Notes under the pieces: model-generated
The model's database searches: none
What the model was told of the DNA's origin: nothing
Seen by the model: only the letters and a program-made list of their open reading frames with translations
Shown here: positions 45,188-54,473 of the stretch, piece by piece
How the letters are laid out: each line of letters opens with the position of its first letter
Position numbering within the stretch: position 1 is the stretch's first letter
From: Niveispirillum sp943371025
GTDB taxonomy: Bacteria; Pseudomonadota; Alphaproteobacteria; Azospirillales; Azospirillaceae
Direction of reading: 5' to 3'
NCBI GenBank assembly: GCA_943371025.1
Contig: CALRTC020000020.1
Span: 54,351-118,350 of the forward strand
Length of the DNA stretch: 64,000 nucleotides
Program-made: the position numbers and the translations under genes

Positions 45188-46525
45188 TTAAGTGCCGACC
45201 CCATGCCGGATGAATTCGGCGAAGGCTTCCGCCGGCATCGGACGGGCGAACAGATAGCCCTGGCCTTCCTCCACGCCCAGCCGCTTCAGGATTTCCCACT
45301 GCGCCGGGGTTTCGATCCCTTCCGCCACCACTTTCAGATCCATGGCCTGGGCCATGGCGACAATGGCCTCTACGATGTGGCGGGTGCTCTGGTCCCGTTC
45401 CATGTCCATGACGAACTTGCGATCAACCTTCAGGCAGTCCAGGGGCAGTTCGCGCAGATAGGACAGGGACGAATAGCCGGTTCCGAAATCGTCGAGTGCC
45501 AGGGCAACCCCACGGTCGGCGATCCAGCGCATCTGCTGCAGGGCACCTTCCAGATCGTCGGGCAGGATTGTCTCGGTAATTTCCAGCTGCAAAAGATGCG
45601 GTGGGATACCGCTTTCCGCCAACAGCACATCGATCAGGGCCGGCAGGTGACCCCAGCGGAACTGCCGTTCCGACACGTTCACGGCGATTTGTATGGGCGG
45701 GTAGCCCGCATCCAGCCAATTGCGGATTTGCTTGATGGCTGTCCGCAGCACCCATTCGCCGATCGGTACGATCAGCCCCGTTTCCTCTGCCGTCGGGATG
45801 AACACGCCGGGGGCGACCATGCCGCGCGTGGGATGGCGCCAGCGCAGCAATGCTTCCCCACCGACCGGCGCTCCCCCCTGAATCGCCACCTTGGGCTGGT
45901 AATGCAGGACCAGCTGGTCGTCGCGGATGGCTGCCCGCAGCTCATCCTCCAGATCCAGCCGCTCTTTCAGATCATCACGCATGGCGCGCGTGAAATGAAG
46001 GTAGTTGGCCGTACCCGATTTCACGGCCCGTTCCAGCGCCACGCAGGCATTGCGGACCAGCGAAGGGCCGTCGGTCGCATCATTGGGAGAGACCGCGACG
46101 CCGATCTTGGCCGAAACAAAAAGCTGCTGCCCTTCAATGATGATCGGCTCGTTCATATTGTTGGCGATGGCCGAGGCGGCGAACAGCGCCTTGCCGGCAT
46201 GGTCCAGGCCCGGCAGAAAGATCGCAAACTGTGTCTGGGCGAATCGACAGATCAGATCATTGTCACCACAGACCGGCGTCAGCCGCTTGACCAGCGTCGC
46301 CATGGCCTCATCCAGTGTCTGTTGACCATGGACGCGGAACAATTGCGGCATGCGATCGATTTCCACCACCAGCAAACCTGCGATCAACTCACCCGCATGC
46401 GCTTGCATGATTTCGGTGACGCGGTTCACGAAGGGGCGCATTTCCCATACGCCGGTGACGGCATCGTGGGGGATGTAATCGGCGGCCAGGATACCTTCCG
46501 GCGTCATAATCTTTGTCAGTGTCAC
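45188..46525 (-). CDS. Cyclic-di-GMP phosphodiesterase, degenerate GGDEF plus EAL
   Basis: A 445-residue soluble protein. The N-terminal GGDEF-fold domain (about 20-180) has RFAQTQF in place of (G)GGDEF, so cyclase activity is lost and it is probably regulatory. The EAL domain (about 195-440) keeps all catalytic groups: GGEALLRW, NVSE, ITET, DDFGTGYSSLSYL, LKVDR and VAEGIET. It should break down c-di-GMP. Single gene, with a gene-free region behind it. Confidence 0.9.
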   Translation of the reverse strand: MTLTKIMTPEGILAADYIPHDAVTGVWEMRPFVNRVTEIMQAHAGELIAGLLVVEIDRMPQLFRVHGQQTLDEAMATLVKRLTPVCGDNDLICRFAQTQFAIFLPGLDHAGKALFAASAIANNMNEPIIIEGQQLFVSAKIGVAVSPNDATDGPSLVRNACVALERAVKSGTANYLHFTRAMRDDLKERLDLEDELRAAIRDDQLVLHYQPKVAIQGGAPVGGEALLRWRHPTRGMVAPGVFIPTAEETGLIVPIGEWVLRTAIKQIRNWLDAGYPPIQIAVNVSERQFRWGHLPALIDVLLAESGIPPHLLQLEITETILPDDLEGALQQMRWIADRGVALALDDFGTGYSSLSYLRELPLDCLKVDRKFVMDMERDQSTRHIVEAIVAMAQAMDLKVVAEGIETPAQWEILKRLGVEEGQGYLFARPMPAEAFAEFIRHGVGT

Positions 46526-46846
46526 GACGACTTAATTCCGTGGTCCCGGCAATAACAGGTGATACTCTAATGCGATCCGACAATGATCTTCATCTCCGCA
46601 GACATGAGCGGCATGATCAGACCCTGTCCATCGGCGCCCAGGAAATTGCCGTCAAAAAAAGTCACGCGTGCATCAGCCCGCAGACCTTTCCCAGATGGCA
46701 ACCCCATGGTCGTGAATATCATCGCACAATCGTATCGGATATGGAACGCGTCATTGATCGGAGCCCGGATTTTTCGCCGAAAATACAAGGTTGCGACGGG
46801 CACTAAGCGGGCACTGGATTTTGAATTTTTCTAAGGAATCCGTCGG
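46526..46846. other. Gene-free spacer between EAL gene and ydcF
   Basis: About 320 bases, clearly more AT-rich than the rest of the window. It must hold the divergent promoters for the EAL gene and ydcF. The best open frame is a 78-codon one on the minus strand (46567-46803) whose third-position GC is near 60 percent, below that of flanking genes; I do not support it as coding. No hairpin stands out. Confidence 0.5.
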
Positions 46847-47638
46847 ATGGATTTCATTTTAGGCAAGCTTCTGGGTGTCGCCACTTCGCCGGGGCATTTT
46901 CTGCTGTTGCTCATCGTGGCAGGCGGCATGATGTTTCGGCGCCGGTGGGGGCGTATCGCATTGTACACGGGGGTGGTCAGCTTCGTCGCCATCGCCATGA
47001 CACCGGTCTCCGTGTGGGTGCTGCTGCCGCTGGAGCAGCGGTTTCCATCGGAAATAAAGGAAAATATGCCGCCCCTGGATGGAATCATCGTGCTGGGCGG
47101 CGCCATCATGCCCGGAGGGTCGGCGGAACACGGGTCGCCCCAGCTGACCCGCGATGCCGAACGCCTGACGGTGCTGCCCGGGCTGATGCGACGGTTTCCC
47201 GAAGTGCCGGTCATCTTCACGGGCGGCAGTGGCGATCCGCGACGGCCGGACGAAAAGGAAGCGCCGGTCGCCTTGGCATTGTTGACGGACTGGGGGGTGG
47301 ACACCAGCCGAGTCATCATCGAGGACCAGTCCCGTACCACCTGGGAAAATGCCGTGAACAGCCGTCCCCTGATTACGGCCCGTGGCGGCGGGCACTGGCT
47401 GCTGGTGACGTCGGCGTCCCATATGCCGCGGTCCATGGGTGTGTTCCGCATCGCCGTGCCGGGGGTGAAGTTCAGCCCCTATCCGGTGGGTTACAACGCC
47501 GACCGGGCCGATGCCTGGCGGTTCGGGCTCAACCTGTCCGACAATCTCCAAAGGCTGGAATCCGCCGCCTATGAGTGGCGGGGCTTGATTGCCTATCGGC
47601 TGGCCGGGCGCACCGACGCGCTGTTCCCGGCACCGTGA
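46847..47638 (+). CDS. YdcF/ElyC-family membrane protein (DUF218)
   Basis: A 263-residue protein with two N-terminal membrane helices (about 10-28 and 40-58) and a periplasmic DUF218 domain (about 75-250) showing GIIVLGGAI, IFTGGSG, EDQSRTTWENA and VTSASHMPRSMGVF. In E. coli ElyC affects recycling of lipid carriers for peptidoglycan and surface polymers. AAGGA is 9 bases before the ATG. Its place before mltB, rlpA and dacA fits envelope work. Confidence 0.85.
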   Translation: MDFILGKLLGVATSPGHFLLLLIVAGGMMFRRRWGRIALYTGVVSFVAIAMTPVSVWVLLPLEQRFPSEIKENMPPLDGIIVLGGAIMPGGSAEHGSPQLTRDAERLTVLPGLMRRFPEVPVIFTGGSGDPRRPDEKEAPVALALLTDWGVDTSRVIIEDQSRTTWENAVNSRPLITARGGGHWLLVTSASHMPRSMGVFRIAVPGVKFSPYPVGYNADRADAWRFGLNLSDNLQRLESAAYEWRGLIAYRLAGRTDALFPAP

Positions 47639-47640
47639 TT

Positions 47641-47672
47641 GTGGCTTGCCGCCCCGTTCCGGGGCGTGCCAC
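47641..47672. repeat. Strong hairpin between ydcF and mltB
   Basis: A two-part stem: outer GTGGC/GCCAC and inner CGCCCC/GGGGCG with a 5-base loop, directly after the ydcF stop. There is no T-run on either strand, so it may stabilise the 3' end or act as a weak or Rho-assisted stop. Confidence 0.5.
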
Positions 47673-47706
47673 AAGAAATGGATGCGGCCCGCAGGAGTGC
47701 CACAAC

Positions 47707-48711
47707 ATGATGTTTGCAATGCCCGTTCAGGCCCGGATTCGGCAAATCGTCGGGCTGTCGCTGCTGCTGACCGCGCTGGCGACCTGTCTGCCGGCAACGG
47801 CCGCGCCCGACTTCCAGCAATGGCTGAGCGAGTTGCGGGCCGATGCGCGCCGGGAAGGGGTGACCGACCGCACCATCGACGCCACCCTGACCAGCATCCA
47901 GCCGATCGGGCGCATCCTGGAACTGGACCAGCGGCAGCCCGAGCGCACGATCAGCTTTGACACCTACCTGTCGCGCGCTATCACCCCGGCCCGCATCCGC
48001 AAGGCGCGGGAAAAGCTGAAGGCCAACCGCGCGGTGCTGGAACGCGTCGGCAAGCAGTATGGCGTGCAGCCCCGTTTCATCGTGGCGCTGTGGGGCATGG
48101 AAACCGATTTCGGCGGCAATATGGGGGGCTTCAAGGTCGTGGACGCGCTGGCCACGCTGGCCTATGACGGCCGGCGCAGCGCCTTTTTCCGGGCCGAACT
48201 GCTGAAGGCGCTGCGCATCATTGATGAAGGCCACGTCGTGCCGGACCGGATGCTGGGTTCCTGGGCCGGCGCCATGGGCCAATGCCAGTTCATGCCCTCC
48301 AGCTTCTTTCGCTTTGCTCAGGATTACGATGGTGATGGACGGCGCGACATCTGGGGCACGCAGGCCGACGTTTTTGCCTCCGCCGCCAATTATCTGAAAA
48401 CAGTGGGCTGGAATCCGGCCCAGACCTGGGGACGTGCCGTGCGCCTGCCCAAGGGTGTTGATTCGGGGCCATGGGCCGGATTGGACAAATTCCAGCCGCT
48501 GTCAGTCTGGGCCAAGCGGGGCCTGCGCGCGGCCGACGGCAAACCCCTGCCGAAATCAGCCCTGGATGCTGCCCTGGTGATGCCGGATGGTCCGACGGGC
48601 AAGGCCTTTCTGGTCTATGGGAACTACCGGACCATCATGGACTGGAACCGCTCCACTTATTTCGCAACCGCGGTCGGAATCCTTGCCGACCATATTGGCG
48701 CGGGCAAATGA
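47707..48711 (+). CDS. mltB: Lytic murein transglycosylase B-type
   Basis: A 334-residue exported enzyme with a signal peptide (about 1-33). The catalytic Glu is in ALWGMETDFGGN, and family blocks LATLAYDGRRSAFFRAEL, GSWAGAMGQCQFMPSSFFRFAQDYDGDG and ANYLKTVGW match MltB/GH103. No lipobox is seen, so it may be soluble in the periplasm. ATG 47707 follows AGGAG by 9 bases; a longer frame inside ydcF is a shadow. Confidence 0.93.
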   Translation: MMFAMPVQARIRQIVGLSLLLTALATCLPATAAPDFQQWLSELRADARREGVTDRTIDATLTSIQPIGRILELDQRQPERTISFDTYLSRAITPARIRKAREKLKANRAVLERVGKQYGVQPRFIVALWGMETDFGGNMGGFKVVDALATLAYDGRRSAFFRAELLKALRIIDEGHVVPDRMLGSWAGAMGQCQFMPSSFFRFAQDYDGDGRRDIWGTQADVFASAANYLKTVGWNPAQTWGRAVRLPKGVDSGPWAGLDKFQPLSVWAKRGLRAADGKPLPKSALDAALVMPDGPTGKAFLVYGNYRTIMDWNRSTYFATAVGILADHIGAGK

Positions 48712-48753
48712 GTTGATGTAGGCTGCGGCCACAATCCGTTGGGGTAGGGAAGT

Positions 48754-49773
48754 ATGGCGCGGGCAAATCTTGTAAGATTGGCGGTCCTTGGCATTGGTAT
48801 CGCCAGCTTGGCGGGCTGTTCGACGCCACCGCCACCGGCACCTGTGGCAAAGCCCGCCGCGCCGGAGCCGGCCCCCGTTCCGGGCGGTACCTACAAGGTC
48901 GGCAATCCCTATCAGATTGACGGCGTCTGGTACTATCCGCGGGTCGACTACAATTATAATGAAACGGGTATCGCCAGCTGGTACGGGCCGGGCTTTCACA
49001 AGAAGATCACGGCCAATGGCGAGCTTTACAACGAGAACGAGCTGACGGCCGCGCACCAGACGCTGCCCATGCCAAGTCTGGTGCGCGTCACCAATCTGGA
49101 GAATGGCCGTTCCATCGTCGTGCGCATCAATGACCGCGGCCCCTTCGTGTCCGGTCGCATCATCGACATGTCGCGCCGCGCCGCCCAGTTGCTGGCCTAT
49201 GACCAGAAGGGCACGGCCAAGGTTCGGGTGGAAGTGCTGGCCGATGAAAGCCGCGCCATTGCCGCCGCTGCCATGAATGCCGGTACGCAGGTGGCCGGTT
49301 CGCCCGATGGCGGTCCGGTGCCGCAGGCGGCACCACGCCCGTCGGTGACGGTGGAGGCGACACCCCTGGCACCGCCCAACGGGGCGAAGGGACCGGCAAA
49401 GGCGCCGACACCGCCGCCGCAGGTGGCAGCTGCACCACCGCCGCGCACCATCGTCGCCCCGACCACATTGGCGGGAACGACGACGGAGGATGGCCGTTTC
49501 CTGCCAGCCCCCGTGGTGGAACAGAAGCCGGTGCCCGCAAAGCCCGGCAAGATCTATGTCCAGGCCGGCGCCTTTGCCAATTATGACAATGCTGGCCGGC
49601 TGCGCGCCAAATTGAACTCCATCGCGCCGGCCAATGTTTCCACCGTGACGGTTGGCGGCCAGCAATTGTATCGCGTCCGGCTGGGGCCGTTCGATCAGGT
49701 GGAACGCGCCGACGAGGTGCTGTCGCAGGTGCTGCAGGTCGGCACGACAGAGGCACGCATCCTGATCGACTGA
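48754..49773 (+). CDS. rlpA: Septal ring lytic transglycosylase RlpA
   Basis: A 339-residue lipoprotein. Lipobox LAGCS (Cys about 22), a Pro-rich spacer, a double-psi beta-barrel RlpA domain with ETGIASWYGPGFHKKITANGE and RINDRGPFVSGRIIDMSRRAA, a Pro/Ala linker, and a C-terminal SPOR domain (about 265-338) that binds denuded septal glycan. It cleaves glycan strands without stem peptides at division. It follows mltB by 42 bases. Confidence 0.94.
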   Translation: MARANLVRLAVLGIGIASLAGCSTPPPPAPVAKPAAPEPAPVPGGTYKVGNPYQIDGVWYYPRVDYNYNETGIASWYGPGFHKKITANGELYNENELTAAHQTLPMPSLVRVTNLENGRSIVVRINDRGPFVSGRIIDMSRRAAQLLAYDQKGTAKVRVEVLADESRAIAAAAMNAGTQVAGSPDGGPVPQAAPRPSVTVEATPLAPPNGAKGPAKAPTPPPQVAAAPPPRTIVAPTTLAGTTTEDGRFLPAPVVEQKPVPAKPGKIYVQAGAFANYDNAGRLRAKLNSIAPANVSTVTVGGQQLYRVRLGPFDQVERADEVLSQVLQVGTTEARILID

Positions 49774-49846
49774 TCCGGTCCCGCTGCGACATCGGGTCGT
49801 GTCATGTCGGCAATTGTTGCACAGGGACGGCCGCGTCTGGGAAAAG

Positions 49847-49865
49847 GATCGGAGAGGTTCCGATC
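49847..49865. repeat. Inverted repeat upstream of dacA
   Basis: GATCGGA pairs with TCCGATC around GAGGT, 60 bases before the dacA start. No T-run follows. It may be an operator or a leader hairpin. Confidence 0.45.
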
Positions 49866-49924
49866 AATCGCGGGATCCTGTGGGGTCCCATCTGTTCCGC
49901 TACCGTGAAGGGTTGACTGCAAAG

Positions 49925-51127
49925 ATGGATATTCGGATCGCACATCGGATGAAGGGTGCCGCCCGCCGCGTGGCGGTGGCGCTCTTGTTCAGCGTGTCGG
50001 CCCTGCCGGCGGCCGCGGCCAGCCTGGAAACCATCGCCAGCCAGGCGATCCTGGTGGATGCCGACACCAATACGGTCATGTTCGAAAAGAACGCCGATCA
50101 GCGCATGCCCACCTCTTCGATGTCGAAGGTGGCGACCGCCTATATGGTGTTCGAACGCATCAAGGAAGGCCGGCTGTCATTGGATGACAGCCTGACCGTT
50201 TCGGAGCGTGCCTGGAAGGTACAGGGCTCCAAGATGTTTGTGGAGTTGGGCAACAATATCAAGGTCGAGGATCTGATCCGCGGCATGGTCATTCAGTCGG
50301 GCAATGACGCCTGCGTCGTGCTGGCCGAGGGGCTGTCCGGAACGGAAGAGGCCTTTGCCGCCGCCATGACCAAGCGGATGAAGGAACTGGGACTCGTCAA
50401 TACCAGCCTGATGAATGCGTCGGGTATGCCCGATCCGAACCATTATTCTACAGCCCGTGACCTGTCCGTGCTGGCCCGGCACCTGATCCATGATTTCCCG
50501 CAGCATTATCATTATTATTCCGAGCTGGAATATACCTATCACGGCATCAAGCAGGGCAACCGAAACCCGCTGCTCTATCGCAACATGGGCGTGGATGGCA
50601 TCAAGACCGGCCACACGGAAGCGGCCGGCTATGGCCTGATCGCCTCGGGCGAGCGTGACGGGCGCCGTCTGGTGCTGGTGGTCAATGGTCTGCCCAACAT
50701 GCAGGCCCGCGCCGACGAAAGCGCGCGCATCCTGGAATGGGGCTGGCGCGAATTCGATAATTTCACCCTGTTCAAGGGTGGGGAGACGGTGGACAGCGTC
50801 CCGGTCTGGCTGGGTGTGGCCGAAACGGTGCCCCTGATCGTGCAGGATCAGGTGAAGATCACCATGACGCATGAACAGAAGCAGAAGATGAAGGTCAGCT
50901 TCACGGCCAATGCGCCCATCGCGGCCCCCATCGTCAAGGGCACCACGCTGGGTACCCTGCATATCACGGCACCCGACCTGGCGCCGATTGAATTGCCGCT
51001 GCTGGCCGGCGCCGACGTGGCGCGGCTGGGCCTGTTCGGTCGCGTCGGTGCCGCCCTGTCGCACATGTTCGGCGGCGGTTCGTCCGCGCCGGCACCGGCC
51101 GTCCCGCCGGCCCCGGCCGCACAGTGA
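49925..51127 (+). CDS. dacA: D-alanyl-D-alanine carboxypeptidase (PBP5/6-type)
   Basis: A 400-residue exported serine peptidase that removes the terminal D-Ala of peptidoglycan stems. After the signal peptide (about 1-31, AAAAS) the active-site set is complete: SMSK, SGN in IQSGNDACV, and KTG in IKTGHTEAAGYG. A PBP5-type C-terminal beta domain and a Pro/Ala tail follow. ATG 49925 is chosen for the signal peptide; the open frame extends 42 codons upstream without similarity. The stop overlaps tmk (GTGA). Confidence 0.94.
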   Translation: MDIRIAHRMKGAARRVAVALLFSVSALPAAAASLETIASQAILVDADTNTVMFEKNADQRMPTSSMSKVATAYMVFERIKEGRLSLDDSLTVSERAWKVQGSKMFVELGNNIKVEDLIRGMVIQSGNDACVVLAEGLSGTEEAFAAAMTKRMKELGLVNTSLMNASGMPDPNHYSTARDLSVLARHLIHDFPQHYHYYSELEYTYHGIKQGNRNPLLYRNMGVDGIKTGHTEAAGYGLIASGERDGRRLVLVVNGLPNMQARADESARILEWGWREFDNFTLFKGGETVDSVPVWLGVAETVPLIVQDQVKITMTHEQKQKMKVSFTANAPIAAPIVKGTTLGTLHITAPDLAPIELPLLAGADVARLGLFGRVGAALSHMFGGGSSAPAPAVPPAPAAQ

Positions 51128-51768
51128 CCGGCGTGGCGCGAGGGCGCTTCATCACGCTGGAAGGCGGAGAAGGGGCCGGCAAGTCGACCCAGATCCGCCT
51201 GCTGGCCGATGCGCTGCGGAGGACCGGAGTCGGGGTGGTGACGACACGGGAACCCGGTGGATCGCCGGGAGCGGAAGTCGTGCGCGACCTGCTGGTCAAT
51301 GGTGATCCAGGCCGCTGGCTGCCGGTCAGTGAGGCCATGCTGCTGTCCGCCGCCCGCCACGATCATGTCATGCGCACCATCCGGCCGGCCCTGGATGCCG
51401 GACAATGGGTGCTGTGTGACCGGTTCGCCGACAGCACCATGGCCTATCAGGGCTTCGGCCACGGGCTGGATCGCGCCATGCTGACCACGCTGCGCGACAT
51501 CGCCGTGGCCGGCACCATGCCGGATCTGACCTTGATCCTGGATGTCGATCCGGCACAGGGACTGGCCCGGGCCGCCGCCCGTCGCGGGGGTGAAGACCGG
51601 TACGAACGCATGCAGGCAGCGTTCCATGAACGCTTGAGGGATGGCTACCAAGCCATTGCAAAGGCTGAGCCGGAACGCTGCGCCCTGATCGATGCCTCGG
51701 TGGGGATCGAGGCAATCCAGCTGTCCATTCGCACGACCGTCGCCACCCGGTTGGGGGTGGCGCTATGA
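51124..51768 (+). CDS. tmk: Thymidylate kinase
   Basis: A 214-residue kinase making dTDP. The P-loop FITLEGGEGAGKSTQ (about residues 9-23), TTREPGGSPGAE, and CDRFADSTMAYQGFG are present, and the LID has RAAARRGGEDRYE. A GTG start overlaps the dacA stop, and the stop overlaps the holB start, so it is embedded in a dacA-tmk-holB chain. Confidence 0.95.
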   Translation: MTGVARGRFITLEGGEGAGKSTQIRLLADALRRTGVGVVTTREPGGSPGAEVVRDLLVNGDPGRWLPVSEAMLLSAARHDHVMRTIRPALDAGQWVLCDRFADSTMAYQGFGHGLDRAMLTTLRDIAVAGTMPDLTLILDVDPAQGLARAAARRGGEDRYERMQAAFHERLRDGYQAIAKAEPERCALIDASVGIEAIQLSIRTTVATRLGVAL

Positions 51769-52889
51769 GTGCGGCGGGGCTGGACCCGGCGGAGGCCTTC
51801 CATCCCCGCCGCAATACCCACTTCGAGGGGCACCCCGCGGCCGAGAAGCTGTTGCTGGACAGCTGGAATTCCGGTCGCATGCATCATGCCTGGTTGATCG
51901 GCGGGCCGCCCGGCATCGGCAAGGCCACGCTGGCCTTTCGTATGGCGCGGTTCGTGCTGACCAAGGGATTGCCGGGGGAGCAGGAAATGGGCCTTTTCGG
52001 CCCGCCGCCTGACCCCACCAGCCTGAATACCGACCCACAGAGCGCCGTCAATCACCGTATCGCGGCCGCTGGCCACGCTGACCTGCTGACCATCCAGCGC
52101 ACCTGGGATGAGAAGCGCAAGCGCTTCAAACGCGACCTGCCGGTGGAGGAGATCCGCCGCATTGCGCCCTTCCTGCGCCTGACCTCTGCCGAAGGGGGAT
52201 GGCGCGTCGTCATTGTAGACGGCGCCGACCAGCTGAACAGCAGCGGCCAGAACGCCATTCTGAAAATACTTGAGGAACCGCCATCCAAGGCCCTGATTTT
52301 ACTGGTCGCGGATAATGTCGGCGCCATGTTGCCGACCATCCGGTCACGCACCCGCAAGCTGGCGCTGGAGCCGATGTCGGAAGTGCAGGTGCGGTCCCTG
52401 CTGTTCCGTTACCTTCCCGATCTGGAGGATGCGGAACGCACGGCGCTGGCCCGTCTGTCCGAAGGGTCCATCGGTCGGGCCATGGAACTGCATGCGGCAG
52501 GTGGGCTTGATCTCTATAAGGCCATGCTGGGTGTGTTCGACACGCTGCCCCGCATGGATGTCGTCGGTGCCTATGCCTTCATCGATGCCGTGCTTCGTGG
52601 TGGGAACGAGGAAGCGAACTGGGTTGCCATCACCGAGCTGATCGGCTGGTGGCTGGGCCGCATCGCCCGTGCCGCGGCCCGCAGCACCATCCCGCCGGAG
52701 GTCGTGCCGGGCGAGGCCGCCCTTGTCCATCGCCTGATGCAAGGGAGCCACCGGGTGGGCGGCCTTGATCGGTGGGTGGAGGTGTGGGAGAACACCAACC
52801 ATATGTTCGCCAAGGCGGAATCCGCCAATCTCGACCGCCGCCAGACCTTGATGTCCGTGCTGTCGGCGATTGAAGCGGCCGCCGCCTGA
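51765..52889 (+). CDS. holB: DNA polymerase III delta' subunit
   Basis: A 374-residue AAA+ clamp-loader subunit. The P-loop-like GGPPGIGKATLAFRM follows HHAWLIG near residue 42, and VIVDGADQLNSSGQNAILKILEEPPSKALILL marks the Walker B/sensor stretch. The C-terminal helical collar spans about 245-370. tmk-holB-metG-tatD is a common bacterial order and confirms the call. Confidence 0.94.
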   Translation: MSAAGLDPAEAFHPRRNTHFEGHPAAEKLLLDSWNSGRMHHAWLIGGPPGIGKATLAFRMARFVLTKGLPGEQEMGLFGPPPDPTSLNTDPQSAVNHRIAAAGHADLLTIQRTWDEKRKRFKRDLPVEEIRRIAPFLRLTSAEGGWRVVIVDGADQLNSSGQNAILKILEEPPSKALILLVADNVGAMLPTIRSRTRKLALEPMSEVQVRSLLFRYLPDLEDAERTALARLSEGSIGRAMELHAAGGLDLYKAMLGVFDTLPRMDVVGAYAFIDAVLRGGNEEANWVAITELIGWWLGRIARAAARSTIPPEVVPGEAALVHRLMQGSHRVGGLDRWVEVWENTNHMFAKAESANLDRRQTLMSVLSAIEAAAA

Positions 52890-52925
52890 GCCCATCTGTT
52901 CCAGTCTGCCAAGCGGAGAAGACCC

Positions 52926-54473
52926 ATGTCCGGGCGCACGCCCTATTACATCACCACGCCGATCTACTACGTGAACGATGCGCCGCATGTCGGCCACGCC
53001 TACACGACGATCGCCTGCGACGTGATGGCCCGCTTCAAGCGGCTGGACGGTTTCGACGTCAAGTTCCTGACCGGCACCGATGAGCATGGCCAGAAGGTGC
53101 AGAAATCGGCGGAGACGTTCGGGACGACCCCGCAGGAGCTTGCAGACAAGAATTCCCAGAATTTCAGAGACTTGGTGAAGCTTCTGAATGTCAGCAATGA
53201 TGATTTCATCCGCACCACCGAACCCCGCCACGTCAAGGCCGTGCAAGCCCTGTGGCACCGGCTGGTCGACAGCGGCGACGTCTATCTGGGCAGCTATAGC
53301 GGCTGGTACTCCGTCCGCGACGAGGCCTATTACGGCGAGGATGAGCTGACGGAGCGGGACGGCAAGCGCTTTGCCCCCACCGGCGCCCCCGTCGAATGGG
53401 TGGAGGAGCCCAGCTACTTCTTCCGTCTGTCCGCCTATGCCGAGCCGCTGCTGAAGCTCTATGAAGAGCAGCCGCAATTCATCATGCCGTCCGGCAAGCG
53501 GTCGGAAGTGATCAGCTTCGTGAAGGGCAGCCTTCGCGACCTGTCGATCAGCCGCACCACCTTCGACTGGGGCATCAAGGTTCCGGGCGACGAGAAGCAT
53601 GTGATGTATGTCTGGCTGGACGCGCTGGCCAATTACATTACCGCCGTCGGCTATCCCGATGAAACAGCAGACTTTTCCAAGTTCTGGCCGGCCGATCTGC
53701 ACATGGTCGGCAAGGATATTCTGCGCTTCCATACCGTCTATTGGCCGGCCTTCCTGATGGCCGCCAAGCTGCCCTTGCCCCGCCGCGTCTTTGCCCATGG
53801 CTGGTGGACGGTCGAGGGCGAGAAGATGTCAAAATCGCTGGGCAATGTGGTCAAGCCGGCTGAATTGATCGAGACCTATGGCCTGGACCAGACCCGCTAT
53901 TTCCTGATGCGTGAAATCCCGTTCGGCAATGACGGTGACTTTTCCAAGCGTGCCATGGTGCAACGGATCAATGGCGAATTAGCCAATGATTACGGCAACT
54001 TGTGCCAGCGTGTTCTGTCGATGATCCAGAAGTACCACGAGGGCAAGGTGCCCACGCCGGACGTTCTGACCGATGCCGACCATGTGCTGCTGAACGCGGC
54101 CAAGGGCATGCTGGATGCCGTGCGGGCCGAGCTGGACGTGCAGGCCTTCAACAAGGCCCTGGATGCCATCTGGCGCGTCGTGGGCGATGCCAACCGCTAT
54201 GTCGATGAGATGGCACCCTGGACCCTGCGCAAGACCGATCAGGTCCGCCTGGGCACGGTGCTGTACAACCTGGCCGACGTGATCCGCCAGTTGGCGATCC
54301 TGACCCAGCCCTTCATGCCCGATGCCAGCAACCGTATCCTGGATCAATTGGTGATCCCGGCCGACCAGCGCGGTTTCGGTGACCTGACGGCCCATCCGCT
54401 GGTGCCCGGCACGCCGCTGCCGGCCCCGGCCCCGGCTTTCCCGCGCTATGTCGCGCCGGAGGAGGCGAAGTGA
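52926..54473 (+). CDS. metG: Methionine--tRNA ligase
   Basis: A 515-residue class I synthetase. HIGH is in the segment YYVNDAPHVGHAYTTIACDV and KMSKS in EKMSKSLGNVVKP. The protein has no Zn-knuckle cysteines in the connective domain and no C-terminal tRNA-binding domain, so it is the short MetRS form. Its end overlaps tatD. Confidence 0.97.
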   Translation: MSGRTPYYITTPIYYVNDAPHVGHAYTTIACDVMARFKRLDGFDVKFLTGTDEHGQKVQKSAETFGTTPQELADKNSQNFRDLVKLLNVSNDDFIRTTEPRHVKAVQALWHRLVDSGDVYLGSYSGWYSVRDEAYYGEDELTERDGKRFAPTGAPVEWVEEPSYFFRLSAYAEPLLKLYEEQPQFIMPSGKRSEVISFVKGSLRDLSISRTTFDWGIKVPGDEKHVMYVWLDALANYITAVGYPDETADFSKFWPADLHMVGKDILRFHTVYWPAFLMAAKLPLPRRVFAHGWWTVEGEKMSKSLGNVVKPAELIETYGLDQTRYFLMREIPFGNDGDFSKRAMVQRINGELANDYGNLCQRVLSMIQKYHEGKVPTPDVLTDADHVLLNAAKGMLDAVRAELDVQAFNKALDAIWRVVGDANRYVDEMAPWTLRKTDQVRLGTVLYNLADVIRQLAILTQPFMPDASNRILDQLVIPADQRGFGDLTAHPLVPGTPLPAPAPAFPRYVAPEEAK

